Origin: Hevea brasiliensis
Lineage: Eukaryota > Streptophyta > Magnoliopsida > Malpighiales > Euphorbiaceae
Reading direction: 5' to 3'
DNA: 64,000 nucleotides
Assembly (NCBI RefSeq): GCF_030052815.1
Contig: NC_079502.1
Span: forward strand, 31,488,050-31,552,049
Shown in pieces: positions 1-9,879 of the stretch. The notes beneath the pieces were generated by a model. That model was not told the origin of the DNA and searched no databases. It saw only the letters and a program-made list of their open reading frames with translations. The position numbers and the translations under genes are program-made. Position 1 is the first letter of the stretch. Each line of letters begins with the position of its first letter.

Positions 1-1056
1 TCTGGTAAGGAGATCGTGAAGAAGAATGAGGAAGTGGCTTCCTCCGATCCCAACTCATCCACGATTATATATCTCAAGTCGAGGGACGGCAAAGTTCCAT
101 GAAGACAGTGGCCGAACGTAATCATATTTTGGCCGAGAGGAACGTGCTTTTGGGAATTCTGTGCACTTCACGCCAACGGCTTCCTCTCGTGTCGCCAACT
201 TATAGAGGAACTCAAGGAGAAAGACGAGGAGCTAAGGCAAAGGATGAGGAGCTTAAGGAGAAAGACAAAGAGATGGTGACAGTGGATAGCCGAGCCTATG
301 TGAATGCTCACAAGGACCTCTTGGCCGAACTCTGAAGCGCTACCAAGAGGACTTCTCGGATGGCCGACTGCCCTGAGGCTAATGACGGCGAGGACAAAGG
401 AGGAGGAAGCCGAGGTGAGAGAGAGAGTGAGCAGAATGTAAATCAGTCAGATCAATAACTTGTACAAATTATGAAATGAAATGGAATGCCTCTTTGTTCA
501 ATGAAGGGTTGTGGATCTAAAATTTTAAACCATAATTTGTCCGATTATTTGATTGTATGAGCACAAAGAAGACAAAAATGCAATTATTAATCTAAGTATA
601 AGAGATCTGGAAGCACAATAAGCATGAGATCTGGGGAAGAAATGCTGAACGACTTGATTAAAATTGAAAATTTAACTTGAAAACTTAAGATCTAACCTCG
701 TTAAACCGAACCAAAACCTTAGCTCTTGATCTTCCGAAAAGGAGATCGGCAATAAAATCGTAAGAAAAGATCTAATGCTAGTTCACTTCATTTATCAACA
801 GAGATCGGGATGTACCGATGGGTCCTAAATTCGACAATGGGTTTGAGAGATCTAAATGATTTGAGAGATCGGCAGGCTTTAACGAATGTTAGGACTTAGC
901 ATTGATTCAATTCCTTTTAAGGAGAGTTCAAAATATGGTCATCCGTAAAGAAAATGAAGAGAAGTCTAAATGTCATTGGCCGCCCAGGAGACCTAGAGCC
1001 GGGATCGGCTTCAAAGTCTTATTGATCTTGGGGATCGCCAAAATATGGTGTCGATA
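1..1056 (-). mobile_element. E1 3' LTR, inner end only (Tat/Ogre-like)
   Basis: This stretch is collinear with and closely similar to 17503-18558, with scattered substitutions and small indels. Both copies end in the same motif, GGTGTCGATA. The similarity stops at 1056/18558, where the left copy runs into a polypyrimidine tract (the PPT read from the other strand) and the right copy runs into unrelated LTR sequence. Since the coding regions of E1 lie on the minus strand, this is the 3' LTR, entering the window already about 4.9 kb into its plus-strand length if it is as long as its partner. That part lies outside the window and is inferred. The terminal dinucleotides do not look like a clean TG...CA, so the boundary may be off by a few bases. 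Confidence 0.85.
81..455 (+). pseudogene. 3' end of the LTR-borne antisense gene, left LTR copy
   Basis: This is the degenerate partner of 17590-17965. It encodes a charged coiled-coil stretch rich in KEKDEEL-type repeats, followed by AYVNAHKDLLAEL and an acidic tail. Compared with the right copy it has extra bases near 150-190 and a frameshift after LLAEL (about 333) that puts the acidic tail out of frame. A second copy in the other LTR shows the coding sequence belongs to the LTR itself and is not a chance insertion in one copy. It reads opposite to E1 gag-pol. Confidence 0.6.
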
Positions 1057-1071
1057 ATGCTCTCTCTTTAC
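1057..1071 (-). promoter_or_regulatory. Polypurine tract of E1
   Basis: The plus strand reads ATGCTCTCTCTTTA directly after the end of LTR homology. On the minus strand this is TAAAGAGAGAGCAT, a purine-rich run just before the 3' LTR, as expected for the plus-strand primer of reverse transcription. Its position and strand agree with the minus-strand gag-pol and with the PBS at 12580-12589. Confidence 0.75.
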
Positions 1072-1198
1072 ATAATTTCTATTAAAGGAAAGAAATTTCC
1101 GTGTAGGAATTATGTAAAGATTCGCACTCATATTTTGACGATTAAGTGTTTGAAATTAGGGACTAATGACCTAGAAATTGTTAATGTATTGAAGTACT

Positions 1199-1830
1199 GC
1201 AAAATTAAAATCAACTTAGATCAAGGAACCAGAGGTTGATAACAGAAATTTAAATTGCGGAAATTAAAATCAACTTAGATCAAGGAACCAGAGGTTGATA
1301 GCAGAATGTAAATTGCAAGAATTTAAAACCAACTTAGATCAAGGAACCAGAGGTTGATAATGTAAATTTAAATTGCAGGAAATTAAAATCAACTTAGATC
1401 AAGGAACCAGAGGTTGATAACAGAAAAATTAAATTGCAGGAAATTAAAATCAACTTAGATCAAGGAACCAGAGGTTGATAGCAGAAATGTAAATTGCAAG
1501 AATTTAAAACCAACTTAGATCAAGGAACCAGAGGTTGATGATGTGAAATGTAAATTGCATGAAATTAAAATCAACTTAGATCAAGGAACCAGAGGTTGAT
1601 GACAGGAAACTTAAATTGCATAAAATTAAAATCAACTTAGATCAAGGAACCAGAGGTTGATAACAGAAATTTAAATTGCAAGAATTTAAAACCAACTTAG
1701 ATCAAGGAACCAGAGGTTGATGACAGGAAATGTAAATTGCATGAAATTAAAATCAACTTAGATCAAGGAACCAGAGGTTGATGACAAGAAATTTAAATTG
1801 CATGAAATTAAAATCAACTTACAAAGCAAG
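1199..1830. repeat. 60-bp tandem repeat array in the E1 3' UTR
   Basis: The motif AACTTAGATCAAGGAACC starts at 1213, 1272, 1331, 1391, 1452, 1512, 1573, 1634, 1694 and 1755, spacing 59-61 bp, with an eleventh partial unit at 1816. Each unit also contains AGAGGTTGAT and an A/T-rich part with AAATTGCA. Linkers alternate between AAATTAAAATC and AATTTAAAACC types, hinting at a higher-order pattern. The array lies between integrase and the PPT. This hypervariable 3' UTR is a known site of tandem repeat growth in Tat-lineage elements. Confidence 0.95.
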
Positions 1831-2583
1831 TCTAACTCATACATGAAGTTCTTCCCTGATGAAGTGTACTTAACAAGATACCGAAGGCCGATGATTAATG
1901 GAAAAGGAGTTGCAAGACTTGGCCCATGACCATCAAGGCTTCAAATGCCCCCCTTGTGTTCCCGATTTTCTTCTTATTTTATGGAAAGCGCCATGGTTTT
2001 CACTTTCTTTCCGCTCCATTTAACTGTGCCTTTAGGTTTTCACCTCTATTTTTTTTTTTTTTTTTTTTTTTTTGTGAAGGCCACTTCCTGCAAATCTCAT
2101 AATAAAGTACGTGAGGTTATCAATTTTTGAATTCAAATCTTATGGAAAATTTTAACTAATCAATAGCGCTAAACAAAGAGGAAGGATAGCATTAAAAGTG
2201 GGTAAACGGAAAACACAAATGTATGGATGAAGTATAACTTTATTAGGAAAAATAGACTTTCAAAGGAGAAGAAAAAGGTACAAAGGTAGATCTCACATAT
2301 TCCTTTTAGTTGGTTTTGAAGTCTTTAACCGCCATTATTTCAAGTTCTCGCAATTTCATGCCATAATGGTCTCTTCTCCATCCTTGGTCTCATACCCTCT
2401 TCCTTATTTCTCCACTTTGGTTCTTGGGGCGCCCTTCGGTTTTCACCCAAGTTTTTTTTTTTTTTTGGGACGCCTTTTCGTTTTCGCCCTTACTGCTTTA
2501 TGCATAGTACCTCTTGATGTTGTCGGCATTTACTGTCTCGAATTCTTCACCGCCCATATGGGTCAAGATCAAGGCTCCTCCTA
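1831..2583 (-). other. E1 3' untranslated region
   Basis: No coding similarity is seen. The stretch holds two poly-T runs (about 2048-2073 and 2453-2467) and mixed sequence after the tandem array. Short open frames here encode low-complexity F-rich peptides from the T runs and are not credible genes. Confidence 0.6.
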
Positions 2584-3640
2584 AAATGCCTTTAACCACA
2601 TAGGGTCCTCGTAAGTTGGTGACCATTTGCCCCGTGGATCGCTTTTTGGTTTGACAAAGACTTTCTTCGTAACTAAGTCCCCGGTTGGAATTGCGTGGCG
2701 AACGCTTTTATCAAATGCCCTAGCCATTCTCCTCTGATAGAATTGCCCATGACATGCTGCTGCTAACCTTTTCTCATCCAGCAAGTTTAACTGTTCCAAC
2801 CTCGACTGAATCCATTCTGACTCATTAATTCCTGACTCCTTCAGGATTCTTAGGGAAGGGATTTCAACTTCAATGGGCAATACTGCCTCCATGCCGTAGA
2901 CCAAATGAGTATGGAGTTGCCCGCTGAGGTTCTCACTAAGTTCTGTATGCGTGAAGAGCGTAGGAAGCATATCATGCCAATCCTTATAGGTGGCCGTCAT
3001 TTTCCTGATTATCCTCTTTAGATTTTTGTTTGCGCTTCTCGCTCCATTCATCCTGGGGCGATGGGAGGAATTGAGATGCCTGATTTTGTATTGATCACAT
3101 AATTTCTCGAATCTTCTGACCATTCAAGTTCTTGGCATTATCGCGATAATTTCATTCGAGACCATGCCTACAGATGATATTGCTTCAAGAATTTAAGGAA
3201 TGTGTTCTCGTGGATGTGAGCATACGACGTTGTTGCTTCACCCATTTGGAGAAATAGTCGATGGCCAATAGGATGAATCTGTGCCCATTGGATGCCTTAG
3301 GATTGATAGGACCAATCACATCGATGCCCCACATTGCGAAAGGCCATGGTGAGACGAGGTTGAACAGTTTATGAGGTGGGACATTTATCTGATCGGCATA
3401 GATCGACACTTATGGCACTTCCGAAATACTGATGCTATCCTTCTCCATTGTGGTCCAAAAATACCCACATCGCATGATTTGCTTAGCCATCATGTGTCCA
3501 TTGGCATGGGTCACACAATTTCCTCATGTGTCTCAAAGAGGATTCTCTTTGCTTCTTTTGCATCTACGCATCTCGCAATTCGCCGTTGGAGCTCCTCTTG
3601 TATAGGGTTTCTCCGGGAAGTATCCCAATGCTAATCTCAA
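2584..3640 (-). pseudogene. E1 integrase region (Tat/Ogre type), broken
   Basis: Integrase inserts the element cDNA into host DNA. The segment 3409-3185 shows the core start, with SPWPFAMWGIDVIGPI containing the first catalytic Asp, then HRFILLAIDYFSKWV. The segment 3123-2581 carries the second half: NSSHRPRMNGA, ANKNLKRIIRKM, then YGMEAVLPIEVEIPSLRIL and the C-terminal GDLV/RGKW region. A frameshift near 3125-3184 disrupts the stretch holding the second Asp. The motif that normally carries the catalytic Glu after NGA reads RSANK, so the Glu is gone. Weak zinc-finger traces lie in 3420-3640 in mixed frames. The family match is strong; the protein cannot be active. Confidence 0.85.
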
Positions 3641-4490
3641 TCATCTTCTTTTCATTTTTGGTTGCCCCAGGGGAATTCTCCTGTTCTATAGTAAACCGTG
3701 ATGTCATGATACCAAGGCTTTCCATCGGGTTCTTCTTCAATCGTGAAGCAGTAGGCTGGTTCATCCCTTGCTTTGACCCTCAATGCTTGAGTTGTCTGCT
3801 CTTCTTCCATTTGAGCCATAACGACCAGGGTAGCTAAAGCATCAGCAAATTGATTCTTGTCCCTGCTAAAATGAGTGAAAGAGATTTCTTCAATTCTCGA
3901 TCACCCAGTAGTACTTCATATGGGATCAACTTGGGATCCTTAGTTTGCCATTCTCCTTGACTTGATAGATTATCGAGCCGAGTCTCCGTGACACCTCCAA
4001 CTTTCGATTTTCATTTCGATAGCACTTGTAGTCCCATCACACAAGCTTCATACTCGCGACATTGTTGGTACAATAAACCTCAACTTGATGCTATTGGGAA
4101 GTGTTTTCCGTCGGATACCAAGATAGCCCGATTCCGCTTTCCGATAAATTGATCGCCCATCAAAATACATTTCCCATACATCGCCAGCCCCCTTCTTTGC
4201 GCCTACTTCATTAATGTGCTCATCGTGAACTCAAAATCCAGAGCTTCATAATCCTCGATAGGATTTTTCGCTAGGAGGTCAAGAATCACGCTACCTTTCA
4301 CCGCTTCCGGTCATATAGACTATGTCATATTGGGAGAGTATAACCCGCCACTTGGCTATCCTACACCGCACGAATGGGCTTTCGAATACATATCTAATAG
4401 GATCCATCCCGAGATGAGCCATGTCTTGTGATTCAACATATAGTGCTTGAGGCGATTTGTCGGTCTGTGCTAACGCTACAGCAAGTCTTT
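3641..4490 (-). pseudogene. E1 second (archaeal-type) RNase H region, broken
   Basis: RNase H degrades the RNA of the RNA/DNA hybrid. On the minus strand, about 3910-3825 read in one frame as IEEISFTHFSRDKNQFADA followed by LAT, the end of the extra archaeal-type RNase H that marks the Tat lineage, located between RT-RNase H and integrase. From about 4300 to 3950, pieces of the N-terminal part can be recognised in changing frames, with many small indels. From about 3830 to 3641 lies the linker to integrase. No single reading frame is open for long. The domain call comes from the tail motif and from position. Confidence 0.6.
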
Positions 4491-5640
4491 TCTAAGGAAG
4501 AGTACCTTGACTCACAATCATTGAACTTCTTGCTCGTGTAATAAATGGCCCTCTCTTTCTACAGATCATCATGTTGTCCCAAAACACATCCCATCGAATC
4601 TGCTGGATCGCCATGTACAGATCAAAGGCCCGCCACAGGTGGAACCAATACTGGTGGATTTGACAGATACTGCTTGATTTTCTCAAAAGCCTCTTGACAA
4701 ACTGAATCCCATTGAGTAGAGTTGTTTTTCTGGAGTAATCTGAAAATAGGCTCACTTTGGCAAGAAGATTAGAAATAAACCTCGAAATGTAGTTCACTTT
4801 CCTAAAATCACGCACCTCCCTTTCTCGCTTTTGGGATGGCATTTCTTGAATAGCTCGAACCTTGTCCGATCTACTTCTATCCCTTTCTCGCTACTATGAA
4901 TCCCAACAACTTTCCCGATTTAGCTCCAAATATGCATTTAGCAGGGTTCAGCTTCAAGTGGTATTTCCTGAGCCTTTCGAAGACCCTCCTCATCACCTGA
5001 ACGTGGCTCTCTTCTCCCCTGGATTTGATGATCATATCATCCACATATACCTCCACTTCTTTATGCATCATGTCATGGAATAATGTGACCATTGCGCGCT
5101 GGTAAGTAGCCCCTGCATTTTTCAACCCGAAGGGCATGACCCGATAGCAAAATACCCCCCATTGGGTGATGAAAGCAGTTTTATTCTTGTCTTCCTCGTC
5201 CATTGGGATCGATTGTACCTCAAGCCCCATCAATGCACGAACACCTACCCAATCCCGCAAAGATTGTCAACTAGCACATCAATGTGGGGGAGAGGGAAAT
5301 CGTCTTTCAAGCTAGCTTTATTAAGATCCCGGTAGTCAACGCACACCCTGACTCTTCCGTCCTTCTTCATTACCGGGACGACGTTAGCCACCCATTGGGG
5401 ATATTTGACCACTTCCAAGAATCAAGGCCATATCGCTTGACTTCATCCCGAACCTTGAGCAGTGTGTCGGGATTCATTCTCCTTAGTTTCTGCTTCACCC
5501 AAATTGTTCCTGGGATTAAGTTATTTTTGTTCGTTAATATCTGAGGGTCCAAACCCACCATATCATCATAGCTCCAGGAAAACACGCCGAGGAATTCTTT
5601 AAGCTGCACCGATCATATCTCCCAATTCCTCACTCTCCAC
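4491..5640 (-). pseudogene. E1 reverse transcriptase and first RNase H, broken
   Basis: Reverse transcriptase copies element RNA into DNA. The frame 5260-4877 contains KTAFITQWGVFCYRVMPFGL, NAGATYQRAM, the active-site motif YVDDMI (intact) and LRKYHLKLNPAKCIFG. Upstream, 5609-5370 carries the region before the RT core (LKEFLGVFSWSYDDMVGLD, then RMNPD). The frame 4842-4492 begins MPSQKREREVRDF and NYISRFISNL, the thumb and start of RNase H, then runs out of frame through DLYMAIQQ. At least three frames are needed to follow the protein. The YVDD box and the order protease-RT-RNase H-integrase fit a Ty3 element. Confidence 0.85.
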
Positions 5641-6570
5641 TACCTTAAGTTCCCTTTACTTCCTCCGTGCCTAAGTTTATTGTGCGCCCGTTTTCACAAG
5701 GCACGAGGGAGGGTTCATCTTTTTCATCGTCTTGTGTAAGTTCTTCCTCAGAATCACTTGAAGTAATGGCAGTTATGGGGATTTCAAAATTAACCAGAGG
5801 AATTTCTGAGTCTATTGGATTATTAGGTGTTAATTGATGAATGGTCCTGAATGAATAAAGAATAGAACATGTTATAAGGATGGAATTAAAAAGGAAAGAA
5901 AGAGAGTATTGGATTTAAAATGCGCTATCAACTCATTAATATTAATGCCATAAGAAAAGGTCCCTTTACAGTATTACACTTGTCATCATGGACAAAATGA
6001 TCAAGTGTAGATAACCAGAGGTACTTTACTTGAAATTGAGTACAGGGATATCCTCCGTTGTCCAGGTGTTCAGTTCTTGCCCTCACCATTGGTGAGACTA
6101 GGGCCTCATACAAGGAGTCTAGTTGGATGACATCGATGGATGGATCATCGGGTGATTCTTCTGTACTTGCCGGATGTTGAATGACCGGTTTAGTGAAGAT
6201 CTCCGTAATTCTCGAGACTATTTTCATCTTTCCCATCTTCTGGTCAAACCTCTGATCCCGAAGTATTTTCCTCATCCAGAATCGCCCATCCACGAGGGCA
6301 TCCTCCTCATATCCCAAACCACTACGGCCCACCTTCTGAATAGCTGTATGGGTTCCACGATCCCTTGCAAGGCTGTGCCCAATCCTTTCCCATCTTGAAA
6401 CCCATTCCTACACATCACTTTGTCCACCATAGCCATAGCCCTCCTTCCTGTATCTTGCAATTCAAGGGCCGGAAAGAATCGTCAATGATTCTTCTACGCT
6501 TCCACATAAGGAAGTGATTGCGCTTGGTGACCAAGATGGCTTCTTCGCCCCTTACGTTGATGATTTTGCC
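5641..6570 (-). pseudogene. E1 protease-RT linker with G-patch remnant
   Basis: The minus-strand frame 6460-6272 includes MAMVDKVMCRNGFQDGKGLG followed by TALQGIVEPIQ. After a frameshift, the frame starting at 6332 reads MGRSGLGYEEDALVDG. Together these match the glycine-rich pattern of a G-patch (G-x2-x-GxGLG ... GxxGLGYE), an RNA-binding motif found between protease and RT in several plant Ty3 elements. The rest of the linker (about 6250-5930) is acidic and without recognised domain; 5927-5640 is A/T-rich with no recognised domain. In Ogre elements an intron has been reported between the gag-pro and RT parts; I cannot place one here. Confidence 0.6.
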
Positions 6571-7060
6571 GTCCTTAATGTATTTGATTTTCTAGTGCAA
6601 AGTCGAAGGAACAAAGATTCGCGAATGGATCCATGGCCTCCCACAAAGATAGTGTAAGCGGCCAATGTTCATCACCCGAACGTGACGTTGAAAGTACATG
6701 CACCGACTTGGATTGGCAAGTCAATGTCTCCCAGCACCTCTCTCCTGGTACCGTCAAAGGCTCTTACCACCATAGCACTCTGACGTATATATGATTGGTC
6801 GACCGGCAGCCTGGCTAAGGTTGCGCTAGGCAGTACATTAAGGGCCGATCCGTTATCGATGAGAACTTTGGCCACTATACAACCCTTGCACTTCACAGTT
6901 ACATGTAGAGCTTTATTGTGCCCTAAGCCTGCGGGATCTACCTCCTCTTCAGAAAAGGCTACAAAGTTGGAAGCCTGGATTTGTTCTACTATCTTCTCAA
7001 ACTGTCCCGGTGTGATGTCAAGGTTCACAAAGGCTTGATCCAGGATTCTCTGCAAGGCTT
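6571..7060 (-). pseudogene. E1 aspartic protease, frameshifted
   Basis: The frame 7055-6672 contains the core KVLIDNGSALNVLP, where DNGS replaces the usual D-T/S-G; this variant is common in Tat-type proteases and need not be a defect. Upstream is an acidic segment FVAFSEEEVDPAGLGHNKAL. Downstream, the strand reaching REVLGDIDLPIQVG is present, then the frame shifts and continues in 6757-6575 (HWPLTLSLWEAMDPFANLCS). The enzyme would cut the Gag-Pol polyprotein. A frameshift near 6670-6680 breaks it. Confidence 0.75.
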
Positions 7061-7071
7061 GTCGGTGGACT

Positions 7072-9457
7072 TCAGAGCTCGTGATCGTTGATAACAGAAG
7101 AAATTCGGCAGTGTCTTCTCAATTGCTCCACTACATCATACTCACTCTGTTTCATTATTTGGAGCAGTAGTTCTTCTTCTTCTTTATGTTCAGTAGGTTC
7201 TACTTCCCCTGCTTTCTCAACCTCCTCTTCTGTATTTTTTGATGACTCTCCCATTTTTACTTTCCCTTTCTTCTTCTCTCTTTCTTCGTTCCCGTAACAC
7301 CTCCCACTTCGAGTTATAAACTCGACTTCTTGCTCAGGTGGAGAGGGCTTTGTTGCGATAACGGGTCGAGAACTGGTTTGGGGAGTAAGGTTGCTGGTAG
7401 GTCCAAAGATAAGTCATTCTCAAATGCTCGTGAGGAGCGAAACATGGTTTTGGTGGTGCAGGTGAGGCGAGACGGAGTGGATGTACCGCTTGACGATCTT
7501 GAGGAAAACTTGGAAGTTATAGTTCCAAGGGACAAGTGAGTATTGGTGATGGGGAGCCGGTGGAGTTTGATAACCGCATCGTGGTGAGGCTACCGGGGTG
7601 AGAAGGTGATTCGGCTTGGAGGTAGAAGCGCTTTGGCTGAACCTAGTGGTGTTCACTCCTCTTCCGTTTTGACCTCTTCGATATCTCGTAACCTTGAGAG
7701 ACAATAAGTTCCGACCTCTTGCCCGAACCTCACAATCTCGCACTCATGGTCACCGCCTCCATGATAAGGACACCCGCACTCTTTTCGATCCCGCTACCGA
7801 GGGCAAAGGTAGCCCTCCCCTATTGCTACAAAAATCTCCTCAAAGTGAGGAACCACTGCCTACTTCAAAGGTTGGTTCTTCTCCATTAAACTCTATCATA
7901 TTTACACCATCGCGCATTATGGTTAGGCAAAGGGGTTTGAGGTAACGTTGGGAAGGGAACCATTTTCGATCTTCAACCACCTGCTTCGATTAAAGCGCAC
8001 TCTCCTCCGAGTGCCCGCAGCTTATCGCTGAATGCCCTTGTGCCCTCCGTGATACTCACATCGGGCAAGGCATCATACCACGGGATATGGCGGCCGGATC
8101 GGCCCAAGGGGACTGCACGATTTGGTTTATACCGGCAAGGTATCGGTATATTTCACCGAGAGGAAGGGGAAGAGGTGGATCGTGGTTCCTTGGAGGTCTC
8201 GGTTGTTTTGTGGTGGTCTTGGTTGAGCCGAGGAGGAGGTGGTCTTGGTAGGAAATTTGTAGGTGGGGCGATTGGGGCGTGGTTGTGATAATTAGGGAAA
8301 GAAGGTGGAATGTTTATATGGTTTGGCCATGAGAGGGAGGATATGGCCTGTAGTTATTTTGGGGAAATTGGGGTAATTATTCGACGGTGATAGAGTGTAC
8401 ATCACCCTCCTTCTTCTTGCCAAAGTCGCGCCTTCTTTACAGGTTCTCACCAACTCCTGTAGTCTTCCTATTCTCAGATTAGCTTCAATTCTCTCACCAG
8501 CTTGGATGATATCTGAGAAGCTGTTGGAGGTATTGCCAATCATCAGGTTGAAGTAGGAAGCCTTCAATGTTTCGATGAATAGGGAACAGAGTTCACCGTT
8601 TGGCCACCGAGGATATACTTCGCAGCCTTCTCCTCCATCGTTGGGCATACCGCTTGAAACCTTCCCTGCCTTTCTGCACTGTTCGAGGTCCCTCCTTGTG
8701 GGTGCCGCATCACAATTGAATTTGTACTGCTTTAGAAAGGTATCGGCTAAATCCTTCCAGGAGTGCAGCTTGCTCCTGTCCAATTGTATGCACCATCTCA
8801 GAGCTGCTCCGGAGAGGCTCTCATGAAAGAAGTGAATGAGAAGTCTATCGCCTTCTGTTAAGGCGTATATTTTGGCAATGTAGGTTGCCGTGGATGCGGG
8901 ATCCGAGTTTCCTGTATTTGTCAAATCGAATCTTGAATTTGGGTGGTACCACCACATCCGCACCAATCTCAAGTGATTTACACATCGATCGAACCATACA
9001 TGTTCAGCCCTCTATTGCCCTCGCCTTTCTTCTAGAGCCGATAGTTTCTCGCTTTCTCTCGCCCTATGTTCTCCTTCCATCGTATGATGCGCTCCTCCAA
9101 CTGGAGCCGAGGTGGAGTAAATTGGAGGATCGGGATTGAAGGGTGTGGCTCGCATTTGAGATAGCCGGTAATAGGAAAAAGGTAGGTCATTATTTATGGT
9201 CACCGGATTGACAAAGGATCGCCGTCCGGATTGATGGTCGGAAAGTGAAGGAGGTTGAAGCGTAGTGAGAATCAACCGCTGTAGGAGGTGGGGAGGTAAT
9301 GGTAGGTTAGGGTCCAAGTGGGCCTATTTTGGGACATCTCCTCATCATCTTCATAAGTTCTCAACCTGGTCTTTAGTTCGCACACTTGCCCTCGTAGGTT
9401 CCGCACTTGTTCCTGGTCTTCCATTAGTTTTCTTGTTCGAGATCTTGTTAAGTACAC
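7072..9457 (-). pseudogene. E1 gag (Tat/Ogre type), broken
   Basis: Gag forms the virus-like particle. The N-terminal frame 9457-9272 begins MYLTRSRTRKLMEDQEQV, a charged coiled-coil (QVRNLRGQVCELKTRLRTYE). The middle (9317-9012) is rich in P, S and T. The capsid-like retrotransposon gag domain is in 8972-8292: ATYIAKIYALTEGDRLLIHF, FHESLSGAALRW, LHSWKDLADTFLKQYKFN, SLFIETLKASYFNLMIGN and IIQAGERIEANL. The conserved stretch between CDAAPTRRDLEQ and ELCSLF is frameshifted. The C-terminal part (about 8290-7260) is proline-rich and fragmentary, followed by an acidic segment (KNTEEEVEKAGEVEPTEHKE). No intact zinc knuckle was seen. Confidence 0.8.
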
Positions 9458-9879
9458 TCGCTGGGGTTGAACCGTGTGCTTGGTCAGACTTGCGTTGTTA
9501 GAAGCAATATTGATTTCCTGTAAGGAGTAAAAAAAGAAAATTTTAAATAAACTTCGAATTTTGCAAAGAAACTAAAAGTCCTGGTCTGGACGAAGGATAC
9601 AGTGGCATTTGAGAGCCAGGTTGAAATCTGTAAAAAGGATAATCGCCTCAGCTTTATCATGGCATCGTTCGATAGTCTGACCGTGAATGACGGGATTGAA
9701 TGCGCATTTATGATACCTGTTCATATGGCGCATTTCAATTTTTCACATAACCCTAGCGAGGAAGTTCCTACGGGAGTCATACTATTCATTCACAAATTTT
9801 GCTAAACAATGGTCCAAAAATCACTTCATTAACTGAGTAATTTGTACATCGTATCTTTTACATTGGCCTAAGCTCTGGA
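9458..9879 (-). other. E1 spacer between extra ORF and gag
   Basis: This stretch separates the coiled-coil ORF from the gag start. I see no domain. It is mixed in composition, with short open frames on both strands that I do not regard as genes. Confidence 0.5.

Noticed and set aside
1199..1830. CRISPR-like regular repeat spacing
   Set aside because: The unit is repeated throughout with no unique spacers, and the setting is a plant retrotransposon 3' UTR.
1945..2584. Plus-strand frames opposite the E1 3' UTR
   Set aside because: Their length comes from poly-T runs read as phenylalanine.
7088..9501. Plus-strand frames opposite E1 gag and protease
   Set aside because: They are shadows of the minus-strand coding sequence; none has domain similarity.
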